Shown in pieces: positions 42,025 to 50,732 of a DNA stretch of 61,868 nucleotides. The stretch comes from Akkermansia sp. Its GTDB lineage: Bacteria; Verrucomicrobiota; Verrucomicrobiia; Verrucomicrobiales; Akkermansiaceae. The position numbers and the translations under genes are program-made. Position 1 is the stretch's first letter, and each line of letters opens with the position of its first letter. Location of the stretch: the NCBI GenBank assembly GCA_017558555.1, contig JAFYUJ010000068.1:1-61868 (forward strand), in the 5' to 3' direction. The notes under the pieces were generated by a model that was not told the DNA's origin, searched no databases, and saw nothing but the letters and a program-made list of their open reading frames with translations.

Positions 42025-43869
42025 ATGATTACAGGTACTACTCATAAGAAGGCTGCTGAGTGGGTTGAGCAAATCCGCCAGCTCTGCAAACCCGATTCCG
42101 TCTACTGGTGCGACGGTTCCGAGGAAGAGAACACCAAGCTTTGCGACATGCTCGTGGAGAAGGGCACCTACATCCGCCTGAATCCCGAGAAGCGCCCCGG
42201 CTGCTTCCTGGCTCGTTCCACTCCTTCTGACGTGGCCCGCGTAGAGGAACGCACTTTCATCTGCTCCGAGAAGGAAGAGGATGCCGGTCCTACCAATAAC
42301 TGGAAGTCCCCGGCTGAGATGCGTGCCATCCTCAACCCCTACCTCGATGGTTCCATGAAGGGCCGTACCATGTACGTGATTCCTTTCTGCATGGGCCCGC
42401 TTGATTCTCCCCTTGCCAAGATTGGCATCGAAATTACTGACTCCGCTTACGTGGTCACCAACATGCGCATCATGACCATCATGGGCGAAAAGGTGCTCAA
42501 GCGTCTCGAAGACGAAGTGAATGGCGGTGGCAATCCCAAGCGTGACGGCTACGGCGATTTCGTGCCCTGCCTGCACACTGTGGGTGCTCCCCTCGAGCCC
42601 GGTCAGGAAGACGTGACCTGGCCCTGCAACAACGAAGAGAAGTATATCTGCCACTTCCCCGAGACCGGCGAAATCATCTCCTACGGTTCCGGTTACGGTG
42701 GCAACGCTCTTCTTGGTAAGAAGTGCCTTGCTCTCCGTATCGCTACCGGCATCGCTCGTAAGAACGGCTGGATGGCTGAGCACATGCTCATCCTTGGTAT
42801 CACCGATCCTCAGGGTCGCAAGTCCTATGTGACCGGCGCATTCCCCTCTGCTTGCGGTAAGACCAACCTGGCCATGGTTGTGCCTCCCCCCGCACTCGCT
42901 GCCAAGGGCTGGAAGACCAGCATCATCGGTGACGACATCGCATGGATTTGGCCCCACGAGGACGGCACCTTCCACGCCATCAACCCCGAAAACGGTTACT
43001 TCGGTGTGGCTCCCGGTACTTCCTACAAGTCCAACCCCATCGCCATGGACACCATCAAGGAGAACATCATCTTCACCAACGTGGGTCTGACCGATGATGG
43101 CGACGTGTGGTGGGAAGGTATGGACGGCGAAGCTCCCGCTCACGCCATCGATTGGCAGGGTAACGACTGGACGCCCGACTGCGGCCGCAAGTGCGCTCAC
43201 CCCAACAGCCGCTTCACCGCTCCCGCTTCTCAGTGCCCCACGCTCGACCCCGAGTACTACAACCCCGAAGGTGTGTCCATCAGCGCATTCCTCTTCGGTG
43301 GCCGTCGCGCCACCACCATGCCGCTCGTATTCCAGTCCAAGGATTGGAACCACGGCGTGTACGTGGGTGCTACCATGGGCTCCGAAATGACCGCCGCTGC
43401 TTTCGGCCAGATTGGTCAGGTTCGCCGCGACCCGATGGCTATGAAGCCCTTCATTGGCTACAATGTGGGTGACTACTGGCAGCACTGGCTGGATATGGGC
43501 ACCAAGACTTGCGCTTGCAAGCTTCCCAAGATTTTCAACGTGAACTGGTTCCGCAAGGATGCCGAGGGCAACTTCGTATGGCCCGGCTTCGGCGACAACA
43601 TGCGCGTTCTTGACTGGGTGCTCCGCCGCTGCCGTGGCGAAGTGGAGGGTGTGGAAACCGCTCTTGGTATCTCCCCCGCCTTCTCCGAGCTCGACACCGA
43701 AGGCCTTAAGGACTACGATGAAGCTGCCTTCAACACCAATATGGCTCTCTCTGAGTCCGAGTGGAAGGCTGAGCTCGAATCCCAGACTGAGCTGTTCAAC
43801 ATGGTGGGTGACAAGCTGCCCGCCGAGCTCGAAGCTCAGCGCCAGGCTATGCTCGCTAAGTTCAACTAA
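42025..43869 (+). CDS. pckG: PckG, GTP-dependent phosphoenolpyruvate carboxykinase
   Basis: PckG interconverts oxaloacetate and phosphoenolpyruvate with GTP/GDP, serving gluconeogenesis or, in gut anaerobes, CO2 fixation toward succinate. The 614-residue protein shows the GTP-type P-loop [12 protein letters not shown] near residue 272, the [15 protein letters not shown] stretch, GDDIAWIW and [11 protein letters not shown]. Codon use is extreme compared with neighbours (Cys TGC, Lys AAG, Pro CCC, Asn AAC nearly exclusive), which points to very high expression. A promoter and a strong terminator make it a single-gene unit. Confidence 0.97.
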   Translation: MITGTTHKKAAEWVEQIRQLCKPDSVYWCDGSEEENTKLCDMLVEKGTYIRLNPEKRPGCFLARSTPSDVARVEERTFICSEKEEDAGPTNNWKSPAEMRAILNPYLDGSMKGRTMYVIPFCMGPLDSPLAKIGIEITDSAYVVTNMRIMTIMGEKVLKRLEDEVNGGGNPKRDGYGDFVPCLHTVGAPLEPGQEDVTWPCNNEEKYICHFPETGEIISYGSGYGGNALLGKKCLALRIATGIARKNGWMAEHMLILGITDPQGRKSYVTGAFPSACGKTNLAMVVPPPALAAKGWKTSIIGDDIAWIWPHEDGTFHAINPENGYFGVAPGTSYKSNPIAMDTIKENIIFTNVGLTDDGDVWWEGMDGEAPAHAIDWQGNDWTPDCGRKCAHPNSRFTAPASQCPTLDPEYYNPEGVSISAFLFGGRRATTMPLVFQSKDWNHGVYVGATMGSEMTAAAFGQIGQVRRDPMAMKPFIGYNVGDYWQHWLDMGTKTCACKLPKIFNVNWFRKDAEGNFVWPGFGDNMRVLDWVLRRCRGEVEGVETALGISPAFSELDTEGLKDYDEAAFNTNMALSESEWKAELESQTELFNMVGDKLPAELEAQRQAMLAKFN

Positions 43870-43892
43870 AGCGCTTAGCTGTTGAAATCCCT

Positions 43893-43936
43893 TTTCCGCC
43901 GTCTTTCGCATCGCGAGAGACGGCGGAAATCTTTTT
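43893..43936 (+). terminator. Rho-independent terminator of pckG
   Basis: A 12-bp stem (TTTCCGCCGTCT / AGACGGCGGAAA) is followed by TCTTTTT, 23 bp after the stop codon. Confidence 0.9.
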
Positions 43937-43967
43937 GGGATAAAGTGTGTGATGACTGCAAAAGGGA

Positions 43968-43996
43968 TTGCCAAGGGATAGATTGCGGGGTAAAAT
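43968..43996 (+). promoter_or_regulatory. Promoter of the polysaccharide deacetylase gene
   Basis: TTGCCA, a 17-bp spacer, then TAAAAT. The box ends 1 nt before an in-frame ATG (43998), which argues that translation starts further downstream. Confidence 0.58.
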
Positions 43997-44009
43997 TATG
44001 TCCGAGAGT

Positions 44010-45068
44010 ATGTTGCTTATGAGTAGAAAATTAACACAAGCGATACTGGTGGGTGTTGCGCTGATGTTTGTGGCCTGCACAGGGCAGAACGACCCCGCGC
44101 CTGTAGACCCTGCCGTATTGAATGGTATTAAGCCCAAAAAGGAAGGGAAAAAGAAGCCAAAATCAGTCAACAAAACAGCCAACTCTGCTGATTCCGGAGC
44201 AACTTATACTTCGCAATATGCCTATACCGGTCCCCGCATGCCCGGATTGCGTGTGTCTCATGTCAGTGTTCCCGGTAATTACGTGGCCTTGACCTTTGAT
44301 GATGGCCCCAGCCCGGCTTTGACTCCGCAGGTTTTGGATATTCTCAACCGATACGGAGCCAAGGGTACGTTCTTCGTTGTCGGCCGAAGTGTTTCTCGCA
44401 ATAGCAGTATCCTTGCCCGAGCTGTGGCAGAGGGGCACGAGATTGGTGCGCATACCTGGAGCCATATCAAGATGACTGCCAGCGGTACGCAGCGAGTCAT
44501 CAATGAAATGGATCGCACTAATGACGCTATCCTCTCCGCTACAGGGATTGTGCCTAAGATTATGCGTCCGCCCTATGGTGCCGTCAATTCCAATTTGGTG
44601 AGCCTGATGAAGAGTCGCTATGGCATGTCCACGATTATGTGGGATGTGGATACGCGCGACTGGCAGCACCCCGGGGTATCCGTAGTTACCCAGAGGGCCG
44701 TTGGCCGGGCACGCCCGGGCTCGATTATCCTGCTGCATGATATCCATGAATCAACCTTACATGCCGTAGAAGGCATTGTGAGCGGGCTTCAGGCTCGTGG
44801 TTTCAAGATGGTGACGGTATCTGAGCTGTTGGCGTTGGGCAGACACGCGGCGCAACAGGCCGCCGCTGCCGAGGCAACTTCTGTCCCATCTGTTGAAAAT
44901 ACCCAGCCCGAAGCGCAGGCTCCTGCTGCGGAAAATACGCAGTCTGAAGAGCAACCTCAGAGTGAGCCTGCCACGATGCCCTCTGTGACACCTGCTCAAC
45001 ACGCCCCCCAAGTTCAGGCTCCGGCGAATGTTGGTGCAGCTTCCATTTCGGGCGCGATAGCTCAATAA
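44010..45068 (+). CDS. Polysaccharide deacetylase lipoprotein (NodB domain)
   Basis: A protein of about 352 residues with a lipoprotein signal (FVAC, Cys near 23), a Lys/Pro linker, and a NodB deacetylase domain at about 85-280. Motif 1 is TFDDGPSP, motif 2 HTWSH (metal His residues), motif 3 RPPYGAVN, then DVDTRDWQHPG and a LLHDI motif. It would remove acetyl groups from peptidoglycan or another surface glycan. The tail is Gln/Pro/Ala-rich. ATG 43998 is the first in frame but touches the -10 box; 44010 or 44019 is therefore more likely. Confidence 0.88.
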   Translation: MLLMSRKLTQAILVGVALMFVACTGQNDPAPVDPAVLNGIKPKKEGKKKPKSVNKTANSADSGATYTSQYAYTGPRMPGLRVSHVSVPGNYVALTFDDGPSPALTPQVLDILNRYGAKGTFFVVGRSVSRNSSILARAVAEGHEIGAHTWSHIKMTASGTQRVINEMDRTNDAILSATGIVPKIMRPPYGAVNSNLVSLMKSRYGMSTIMWDVDTRDWQHPGVSVVTQRAVGRARPGSIILLHDIHESTLHAVEGIVSGLQARGFKMVTVSELLALGRHAAQQAAAAEATSVPSVENTQPEAQAPAAENTQSEEQPQSEPATMPSVTPAQHAPQVQAPANVGAASISGAIAQ

Positions 45069-45094
45069 TATCATTTTCCCCATGCTGTAATACC

Positions 45095-46621
45095 ATGAAG
45101 AAAAAACAGGGAACAGTTTATTTGGTCGGTGCAGGGCCCGGTGACCCGCAGTTGATGACACTCAAGGGACGAGCCCTGATTGAGCAGGCAGATTGCGTGG
45201 TTTATGATGCTTTGGCTGCGATGACGATGCTTTCGTGGACCAAGCCCGGTTGTGAAAAAATTTATGTAGGCAAGAGAGCCGGCAAGCATGCCATGCCGCA
45301 GAGTGATATCAACGCGCTTCTTGTGGAGTGTGCCTCTAAGCATGCATGCACCGTCCGTTTGAAAGGTGGCGACCCCTACGTTTTTGGCCGGGGCGGCGAA
45401 GAAGCTGCTGCGCTGTATGATGCCGGTGTTCATTTTCAGGTGGTGCCGGGTATCAGCTCTGCTATTGCCGGCCCAGCCTATGCCGGTATACCGGTGACCC
45501 ACCGAGCCCACAATACACAACTGACTATTTTTACAGGGCATGAGGATGCCAACAAGAAAGAATCCTCTCTGGATATCGCCGGTATTGCTGCTGCTCGCGG
45601 TACAAAAGTGATGCTGATGGGAATGAGCCGCTTGCAGGAAACGATGCAGTCGCTCGTGGCAGCCGGGCAGGATGGCGATGAACCCGCTGCCGCGATTCAG
45701 TGGGCTGCTACCGGACGCCAGCGTAAGGTGATTGCGACGGTGGCGACTCTGGCAGACGCTGTGTCAGCTGCCGGCTTGGGCGCTCCTGCGGTGGTGGTTA
45801 TTGGCGATGTTGTTCGCGAAGCTGATAAATTAGATTGGTATGGGAGATTGCCCTTGCACGGTTGCCGCGTGGTGGTGACGCGCACTCGCGAGCAAGCCGG
45901 AGCGTTGTCTTCCTCGTTGGAAGCACTGGGGGCGGATGTGATGGAATTGCCCACCATTCGCATTGTGCCGCCTACCGATCGTAAGGATTTTGCCGCAGCC
46001 GTGGTAGATAGCCCGCACTATGACTGGCTCATTTTCTCAAGTCCCAATGGCGTCAAACGATTCTTTGAGGCGTTCTATTCTGTATATGAAGATATTCGTG
46101 AATTGGGGGGTGCGCGCATAGCAGCCGTGGGCCCCGGAACGGCGGCCGAGTTGAAAAAACGAGGCCTGATGGTGGATGTTATGCCGCAGAAAGCCGTGGC
46201 TGAGGAGCTTATTGCAGAGTTTGATCGCAAGGGAGATGAGTTCGGTGGTGTGGCCAATGTTACGATGCTATGGGTGCATAGCGAGCAGGGTCGTGATATC
46301 ATCTATAAAGAGTTGATGAAGCGCCAGGCTATCGTCGATGAGTGCATTGCCTACAATACGGTACCTGAAACAGAAGACCCGACAGGTGCAAAGGAGCGAC
46401 TTTTGAATGAAGGCGCGGATATCATTACCTTTACCAGCTCCAGTACTGTACACCATTTCATGGCAATGGGTATTTCATTGCCAGAGTCATGCCGGGTTGT
46501 CAGTATTGGTCCTGTGACATCTGCCACTCTTCGTGAGTATGGTATTACGCCTGCGGCTGAATCACCTGCGCACAATATCCCCAGCTTGGTGGAAACGATA
46601 ATGAAACTGCACTGCAAGTGA
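45095..46621 (+). CDS. cobA-hemD: CobA-HemD fusion: uroporphyrinogen-III methyltransferase/synthase
   Basis: A 508-residue fusion. Residues 1-245 are SAM-dependent uroporphyrinogen-III C-methyltransferase: VYLVGAGPGDPQLMTLKG, the GGDPYVFGRGGEE motif, VVPGISSA and GIPVTHR. Residues about 255-508 are uroporphyrinogen-III synthase (VVVTRTREQAGALSSSLEALGADV, IFSSPNGVKRFFE, FTSSSTVHHF). The protein thus closes the tetrapyrrole ring and directs it to precorrin-2. It is followed 7 bp later by hemA, the committed step, so the two control flux together. Confidence 0.95.
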   Translation: MKKKQGTVYLVGAGPGDPQLMTLKGRALIEQADCVVYDALAAMTMLSWTKPGCEKIYVGKRAGKHAMPQSDINALLVECASKHACTVRLKGGDPYVFGRGGEEAAALYDAGVHFQVVPGISSAIAGPAYAGIPVTHRAHNTQLTIFTGHEDANKKESSLDIAGIAAARGTKVMLMGMSRLQETMQSLVAAGQDGDEPAAAIQWAATGRQRKVIATVATLADAVSAAGLGAPAVVVIGDVVREADKLDWYGRLPLHGCRVVVTRTREQAGALSSSLEALGADVMELPTIRIVPPTDRKDFAAAVVDSPHYDWLIFSSPNGVKRFFEAFYSVYEDIRELGGARIAAVGPGTAAELKKRGLMVDVMPQKAVAEELIAEFDRKGDEFGGVANVTMLWVHSEQGRDIIYKELMKRQAIVDECIAYNTVPETEDPTGAKERLLNEGADIITFTSSSTVHHFMAMGISLPESCRVVSIGPVTSATLREYGITPAAESPAHNIPSLVETIMKLHCK

Positions 46622-46628
46622 CAGACTG

Positions 46629-47684
46629 ATGAGAGCCATTGCAACAGATGCCCTCATGGTATGCTTGGGCCTCAACCACAAAACCGCCTCGGTGGAGACT
46701 CGTGAGCGCTTTGCCGTGGGCAAAACCAAGTTGCCCGTTGTACTGGAGTGCTTGTATGGCTTGTCTGCGGTAGATGAATGTGTTCTGCTTTCTACATGTA
46801 ATCGTACTGAGGTGTATTTCTGGTCATCTGATGCTGATGCCGGGTGTCGGGAGATTTTGCAGGCCTTTATGGGGACAGAAGATGCTCCTCTGGCTTGCTT
46901 TTATCGTTACGAAGAAGGTGATGCCCTGACACACCTTGCCCGCGTGGCTTCCGGTTTGGATTCAATGGTGCTCGGGGAAACTGAAATCTTTGGTCAGCTC
47001 AAGGATGCTTATTTTGCGGCGCTGGCTGCCGGCACGACGGGAAAATTATCCAACAGGACTTTTCAGCGCGTATTTACCTTGGGCAAAAAAGTGCGCAGTT
47101 CCACACATATAACATCAGGCCCCACATCCGTAGGTGCGGCCGCTGTCCAGCTGGCCGGTGAGGCTCTTGGTGGACTTGATGGGGCTCGTGTATTGGTTGT
47201 CGGTGCAGGGGAGGTTGCTCGCACTACTGCTCAAAGTTTGCGTTCTCGCGGTGCCGAGCATATTTTTGTTGCAAATCGCTCTTACGACAGGGCCGTAGAA
47301 TTAGCCTCCAAGGTGGGTGGCGAGGTCATTCGTTTCTCTGAATGGATTCCATACCTGGAGCAAATTGATATTGTCATCGTTTCAACTTCGTCTCCAGTGT
47401 ACGTGGTATCTCCCCTCGTGTTGAAGCAAGCTATGGAGGGCCGCAATGGTCGGACGCTTTTCCTCATTGACCTCTCTGTGCCTCGAAATGTTGACCCGAA
47501 GTGTGCGCATGTGCCGGGTGTACATCTGTATGATATTGATGACATGGAGGGCATGACGGATGAAACAAGACGTGTTCGTGTGGCGGAAGTAGAACAGTGT
47601 GAGTCCATTATTGCCAAATGGGTAGATGAAAATGTGGATGACTTATCCCACCCCAACTCCGTGATACAAAGTGGTAGTTTGTAA
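46629..47684 (+). CDS. hemA: HemA, glutamyl-tRNA reductase (short form)
   Basis: HemA reduces glutamyl-tRNA to glutamate-1-semialdehyde, the first step of the C5 haem pathway. Motifs: LNHKTASVETRERFA, the nucleophile in LLSTCNRTEVY, ASGLDSMVLGETEIFGQLK, the NADPH-binding VVGAGEVARTTA and the late DLSVPRNVDP. At 351 residues it is about 60-70 shorter than most bacterial HemA; the C-terminal dimerisation helices end early, at an AT-rich terminator-like stretch. No frameshift is visible, so this is likely the natural length. Confidence 0.94.
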   Translation: MRAIATDALMVCLGLNHKTASVETRERFAVGKTKLPVVLECLYGLSAVDECVLLSTCNRTEVYFWSSDADAGCREILQAFMGTEDAPLACFYRYEEGDALTHLARVASGLDSMVLGETEIFGQLKDAYFAALAAGTTGKLSNRTFQRVFTLGKKVRSSTHITSGPTSVGAAAVQLAGEALGGLDGARVLVVGAGEVARTTAQSLRSRGAEHIFVANRSYDRAVELASKVGGEVIRFSEWIPYLEQIDIVIVSTSSPVYVVSPLVLKQAMEGRNGRTLFLIDLSVPRNVDPKCAHVPGVHLYDIDDMEGMTDETRRVRVAEVEQCESIIAKWVDENVDDLSHPNSVIQSGSL

Positions 47685-47719
47685 ATTCTTTCAAAAAAAT
47701 GCATTTTTTTGTATTTTTT

Positions 47720-47749
47720 TTGAACAAATCGTGTTACATTGTGTCTACA
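47720..47749 (+). promoter_or_regulatory. Possible promoter of the 198-residue membrane protein gene
   Basis: TTGAAC, an 18-bp spacer, then TCTACA; leader of about 40 nt. Confidence 0.45.
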
Positions 47750-47793
47750 CAGAGTGGCCACATGGCTCGACACTCATCACACCGCGCTGAAGT

Positions 47794-48390
47794 ATGGAAA
47801 ATCCTCACACAGAAAAAGCCTCTGCTGGCCCCCTGAGCGAAACTGAACTTGTGGCCCTTTTAGCTGGACTCCGCAAGGAAGCAACGCCCGAAGCCAATTT
47901 TGAGGAGCGTTTTCTGTATGATTTCCACGAACGTATAGCACGTGAGGCCGTTTGTCGTCCCGCTCGCAAGCTTTTGTGGGAACATATTCGCCAGTTTATT
48001 GCCAACTTTGGAGGGCGAAAGCTTGCTTATGGAGCCTCTACTCTCGGTGCCGGTGCCTTGGCTTTGGGGCTTTATTCCATCCCTTCTGATGGTGAACCAT
48101 CCAAGATTTCTGCACGCAAGGCTGCTATCGTGGGGCATGTGGAAAATGCTTTGTCTGCGTTGAAGCCCGGTGCCGCTAAGGAGTTTATTTCGATTGCTGT
48201 GGGCACGGATGAGAAAAAGTCATTTACGCGCGACCGCATGGCGGTGGAGCCCCAAGTGCCCTCTTTTGCGTACTTGGTTGAGACGGAACCGGATTTTCTC
48301 TCTGTTTCTTCTTCCCAGCCTGTCAATATGGGCCTTTCGTCCGGATTGGAGACCTCTTTTCCCTCGTTGACGACGAATCTGGCTTTCTGA
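47794..48390 (+). CDS. Single-pass membrane protein, possibly anti-sigma-like
   Basis: A 198-residue protein. The first 70 residues are acidic-to-basic helices (LVALLAGLRKEATPEANFEERFLYDFHERIAREA), followed by one membrane helix (about 76-95) and a small periplasmic part ending in Ser/Pro/Leu-rich sequence. The layout resembles membrane anti-sigma factors, but no sigma factor gene is adjacent and no zinc motif is seen. It lies alone between hemA and the acyl ligase gene. I do not recognise the family. Confidence 0.65.
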   Translation: MENPHTEKASAGPLSETELVALLAGLRKEATPEANFEERFLYDFHERIAREAVCRPARKLLWEHIRQFIANFGGRKLAYGASTLGAGALALGLYSIPSDGEPSKISARKAAIVGHVENALSALKPGAAKEFISIAVGTDEKKSFTRDRMAVEPQVPSFAYLVETEPDFLSVSSSQPVNMGLSSGLETSFPSLTTNLAF

Positions 48391-48414
48391 TTTTGCCAAA
48401 AATACAGACTTCTT

Positions 48415-48440
48415 CTTTTATTTTCGTTGGAAAATAAAAG
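48415..48440. terminator. AT-rich 11-bp hairpin, possible terminator
   Basis: CTTTTATTTTC pairs perfectly with GAAAATAAAAG across GTTG, 24 bp after a stop codon and 6 bp before the next -35 box. No U-run follows, so termination is uncertain. Confidence 0.4.
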
Positions 48441-48446
48441 CGAAGC

Positions 48447-48475
48447 TTGACATAACTCTAGGAAAAAGCTAGAAT
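48447..48475 (+). promoter_or_regulatory. Near-consensus promoter of the Aas-like gene, near-leaderless
   Basis: TTGACA, a 17-bp spacer, then TAGAAT; 9 nt to the ATG at 48485. Confidence 0.72.
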
Positions 48476-48484
48476 GTCACTGTT

Positions 48485-50656
48485 ATGGCAAAAGTGCATA
48501 TTTTCGGTAAAGAGAACATTACCACACAGCCGTCGCTTTATCTGCCCAATCGAGTGGATTCAGAGAGTTTGTCTGAACTTGAAAAGCTGCTGGGCGGTGC
48601 GGAAAACGTGGCCTATATGGTGGAAGAAGTGCTTCTGCCGACTCCGGCAATCATGAAGAAACTTGAGAGCCGCCGAGTGCTGAAATTTAATTTCCGTAAT
48701 AGCAACAGCAAGACGTTGCGTGAGAAATTGCTTGCTATCATGCAGGATGGTGTGGACGTCATTTTTGTCCCGGGGCGCCCGAATAGCATTATTGGCAGCA
48801 TTTCTGATGTGCCAATGCCTTTCATGATGCAGCTGGCGGCTTTGCACATTTCTCCCATCCCGGTTTACGTTGGCTTCTACCGTGAGCAGTTGCTCCAGTC
48901 CTTCACCGCAACGGCTCCTTATGATTACATCAGCATCAACATCCAGCCCAAGTTGGCTCCCGGACCCCTTACCGGCGAACGCGTGATGGAATCCTGGCTT
49001 GAGGCTTCGGCTGATGCCTATGACAGGAATCCTGTGTTGGATAAATCCATTGCTCGACTCCTCGTGGAAGGGATGCGCCGCCACAGTAAGTCTGAACTTA
49101 TTGATGGAATGGATGGCAGTTCTGTTCCTTACGGAAAGATGCTTGGTGTAGCCATGGCGTTGGCTCGCTATTTGAAGGAAAATGTCAAGGAAGACCGACT
49201 GGGCATTATTCTGCCTCCCGGCAAGGCCGGTGTGATTGCCAACTATGCATGTATTTTGGCCGGCATCGTTCCTGTTAACGTGAACTACACCTCCTCTGAA
49301 GCCGCTTTTGATAGCATCATCCGTCAGAGTGGCATCCGTCATTTCATTACTGCGCGTGCCTTCATGAGCAAGCTGCCCCAGTTCCCCTGGCCCAAGGGGG
49401 AGGCTATCTTGCACATTGACAAGATTCTCAAGGGCATTGGCATGCCCAAGATAGCATCCTGGGTGGCATTTGCCAAGTTGGCACCCATGCCCGTGATTGC
49501 CCGCACCTTCAAACTTGATGAGCGCCATGGTGACGATGAAGCTGTGCTTCTGTTTACTTCCGGCTCTTCTGGTGAGCCCAAGGGGGTGGCGCTGACCCAT
49601 CGTATGGTGTTGGCCAATGTGACGCAGTTGCTCAGCCGCGTGAGTGTTCCTGCCGGTAGTCGATTCCTTTGCAGCTTGCCCATTTTCCACAGCTTTGGTC
49701 TGACGGTGACAACCATCTTGCCTCCGCTCTATGGCTTCTCCATGGTATCGTATCCTTCACCCCTGGATGCCAAGAAGCTCAATGATTTGATTGAGCAGTA
49801 TCAGTGCCGTCTGGTGGTATCCACGCCCACGTTTGCCCGCAGCATGCTGCGCCGTGCATCAGCTGATACGTACAAGTCTGTGCAGTATTTTGTGGTGGGT
49901 GCAGAAAAACTGCAAAAAGCCGTGGCAGATGAGTTTGCCTCCAAGTGCAATATGGAAATTCTGGAAGGTTATGGCCTGACGGAAACTTCACCGGTTTGTG
50001 CTGTGAACCTTGACCGCGTGGAATCTACGCCCGAGCAGCCCTACTTTGTACCCGGCTGCAAGTTTGGTACCGTGGGGCAGATTCTTCCCGGTGTGGCTGT
50101 TCGCCTTACCGACCCTGATGATGATGATCGCGCCCTGCCTCTTTCTGAGCAAGGGATGATTTGGCTGCGCGGTGCCAACGTGTTCCGTGGCTATATTGGC
50201 CGTGATGATTTGAATGCATCTGTGTTCCGCGATGGTTGGTTCAAGACCGGTGACTTGGGTACAGTAGATCTTAATGGCTTCCTCACGCTCGGCGGGCGCC
50301 GTTCTCGCTTCTCCAAGGTGGGTGGCGAAATGGTGCCGCACGAAGTAGTGGAAAATGCGATTGATGCCTTTGTGCAGGTACCGGAAGGATTCTCCGGTCG
50401 CGCTATCGCTATTGTGGGCGTACCGGATGCCCAGCGAGGTGAGGCTCTTGTGATGCTCTCCTGCGTACACCAGAATCACCTGACGCAGGCATTGGATGAA
50501 ATTCGCACGCATTTGGTGGAGCAGGGGATTCCTCGCCTGTGGAGCCCGCGCGACATTATTCCCGTAGAAGCCATCCCTGTGCTGCCCACTGGTAAGATGG
50601 ATTTGCGTGGCTGCCAGATTCTGGCCAATGAGGCGCTGGGGTTGGACCGTTCCTGA
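48485..50656 (+). CDS. Aas-like protein: degenerate acyltransferase domain fused to an acyl-acyl carrier ligase
   Basis: A 723-residue two-domain protein. Residues about 15-190 align in order with PlsC-type acyltransferases (PNRVDSESL where NHxxxxD is expected; VIFVPGRPNS where FPEGxRS is expected; ISPIPVYVG), but the catalytic His and the EG of the second motif are missing. Residues about 200-720 are an AMP-forming ligase: FTSGSSGEPKG (358-367), GYGLTETSP, WFKTGDLG and a late PTGKMD lysine motif. It would activate fatty acids as acyl-AMP and load ACP or CoA. The front domain may only bind lipid. It is a single-gene unit with a promoter and a terminator. Confidence 0.82.
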   Translation: MAKVHIFGKENITTQPSLYLPNRVDSESLSELEKLLGGAENVAYMVEEVLLPTPAIMKKLESRRVLKFNFRNSNSKTLREKLLAIMQDGVDVIFVPGRPNSIIGSISDVPMPFMMQLAALHISPIPVYVGFYREQLLQSFTATAPYDYISINIQPKLAPGPLTGERVMESWLEASADAYDRNPVLDKSIARLLVEGMRRHSKSELIDGMDGSSVPYGKMLGVAMALARYLKENVKEDRLGIILPPGKAGVIANYACILAGIVPVNVNYTSSEAAFDSIIRQSGIRHFITARAFMSKLPQFPWPKGEAILHIDKILKGIGMPKIASWVAFAKLAPMPVIARTFKLDERHGDDEAVLLFTSGSSGEPKGVALTHRMVLANVTQLLSRVSVPAGSRFLCSLPIFHSFGLTVTTILPPLYGFSMVSYPSPLDAKKLNDLIEQYQCRLVVSTPTFARSMLRRASADTYKSVQYFVVGAEKLQKAVADEFASKCNMEILEGYGLTETSPVCAVNLDRVESTPEQPYFVPGCKFGTVGQILPGVAVRLTDPDDDDRALPLSEQGMIWLRGANVFRGYIGRDDLNASVFRDGWFKTGDLGTVDLNGFLTLGGRRSRFSKVGGEMVPHEVVENAIDAFVQVPEGFSGRAIAIVGVPDAQRGEALVMLSCVHQNHLTQALDEIRTHLVEQGIPRLWSPRDIIPVEAIPVLPTGKMDLRGCQILANEALGLDRS

Positions 50657-50679
50657 ATATCACGTTAAAGCAACTATGC

Positions 50680-50715
50680 TGCCCGGGGAGTTTTCCTTGC
50701 TTCCCGGGCATTTTT
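50680..50715 (+). terminator. Terminator of the Aas-like gene
   Basis: An 11-bp stem (TGCCCGGGGAG with CTTCCCGGGCA, one G-T pair) is followed by TTTTT. The next promoter begins inside this hairpin. Confidence 0.82.
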
Positions 50716-50725
50716 GTGGCATACT
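50697..50725 (+). promoter_or_regulatory. Possible promoter of ispH inside the preceding terminator
   Basis: TTGCTT, a 17-bp spacer, then CATACT; 7 nt to the ATG at 50733. Both boxes are weak matches, but spacing is exact. Confidence 0.45.
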
Positions 50726-50732
50726 TCTGCTC

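Noticed and set aside
41611..43974. A 787-codon open frame on the minus strand opposite pckG
   Set aside because: It mirrors the strong codon bias of pckG and has no recognisable domain or start signals; pckG on the plus strand is certain.
47690..47722. AT-rich self-complementary stretch after hemA as a terminator
   Set aside because: It contains ATGCAT within A and T runs but no GC stem; termination is possible but cannot be supported.
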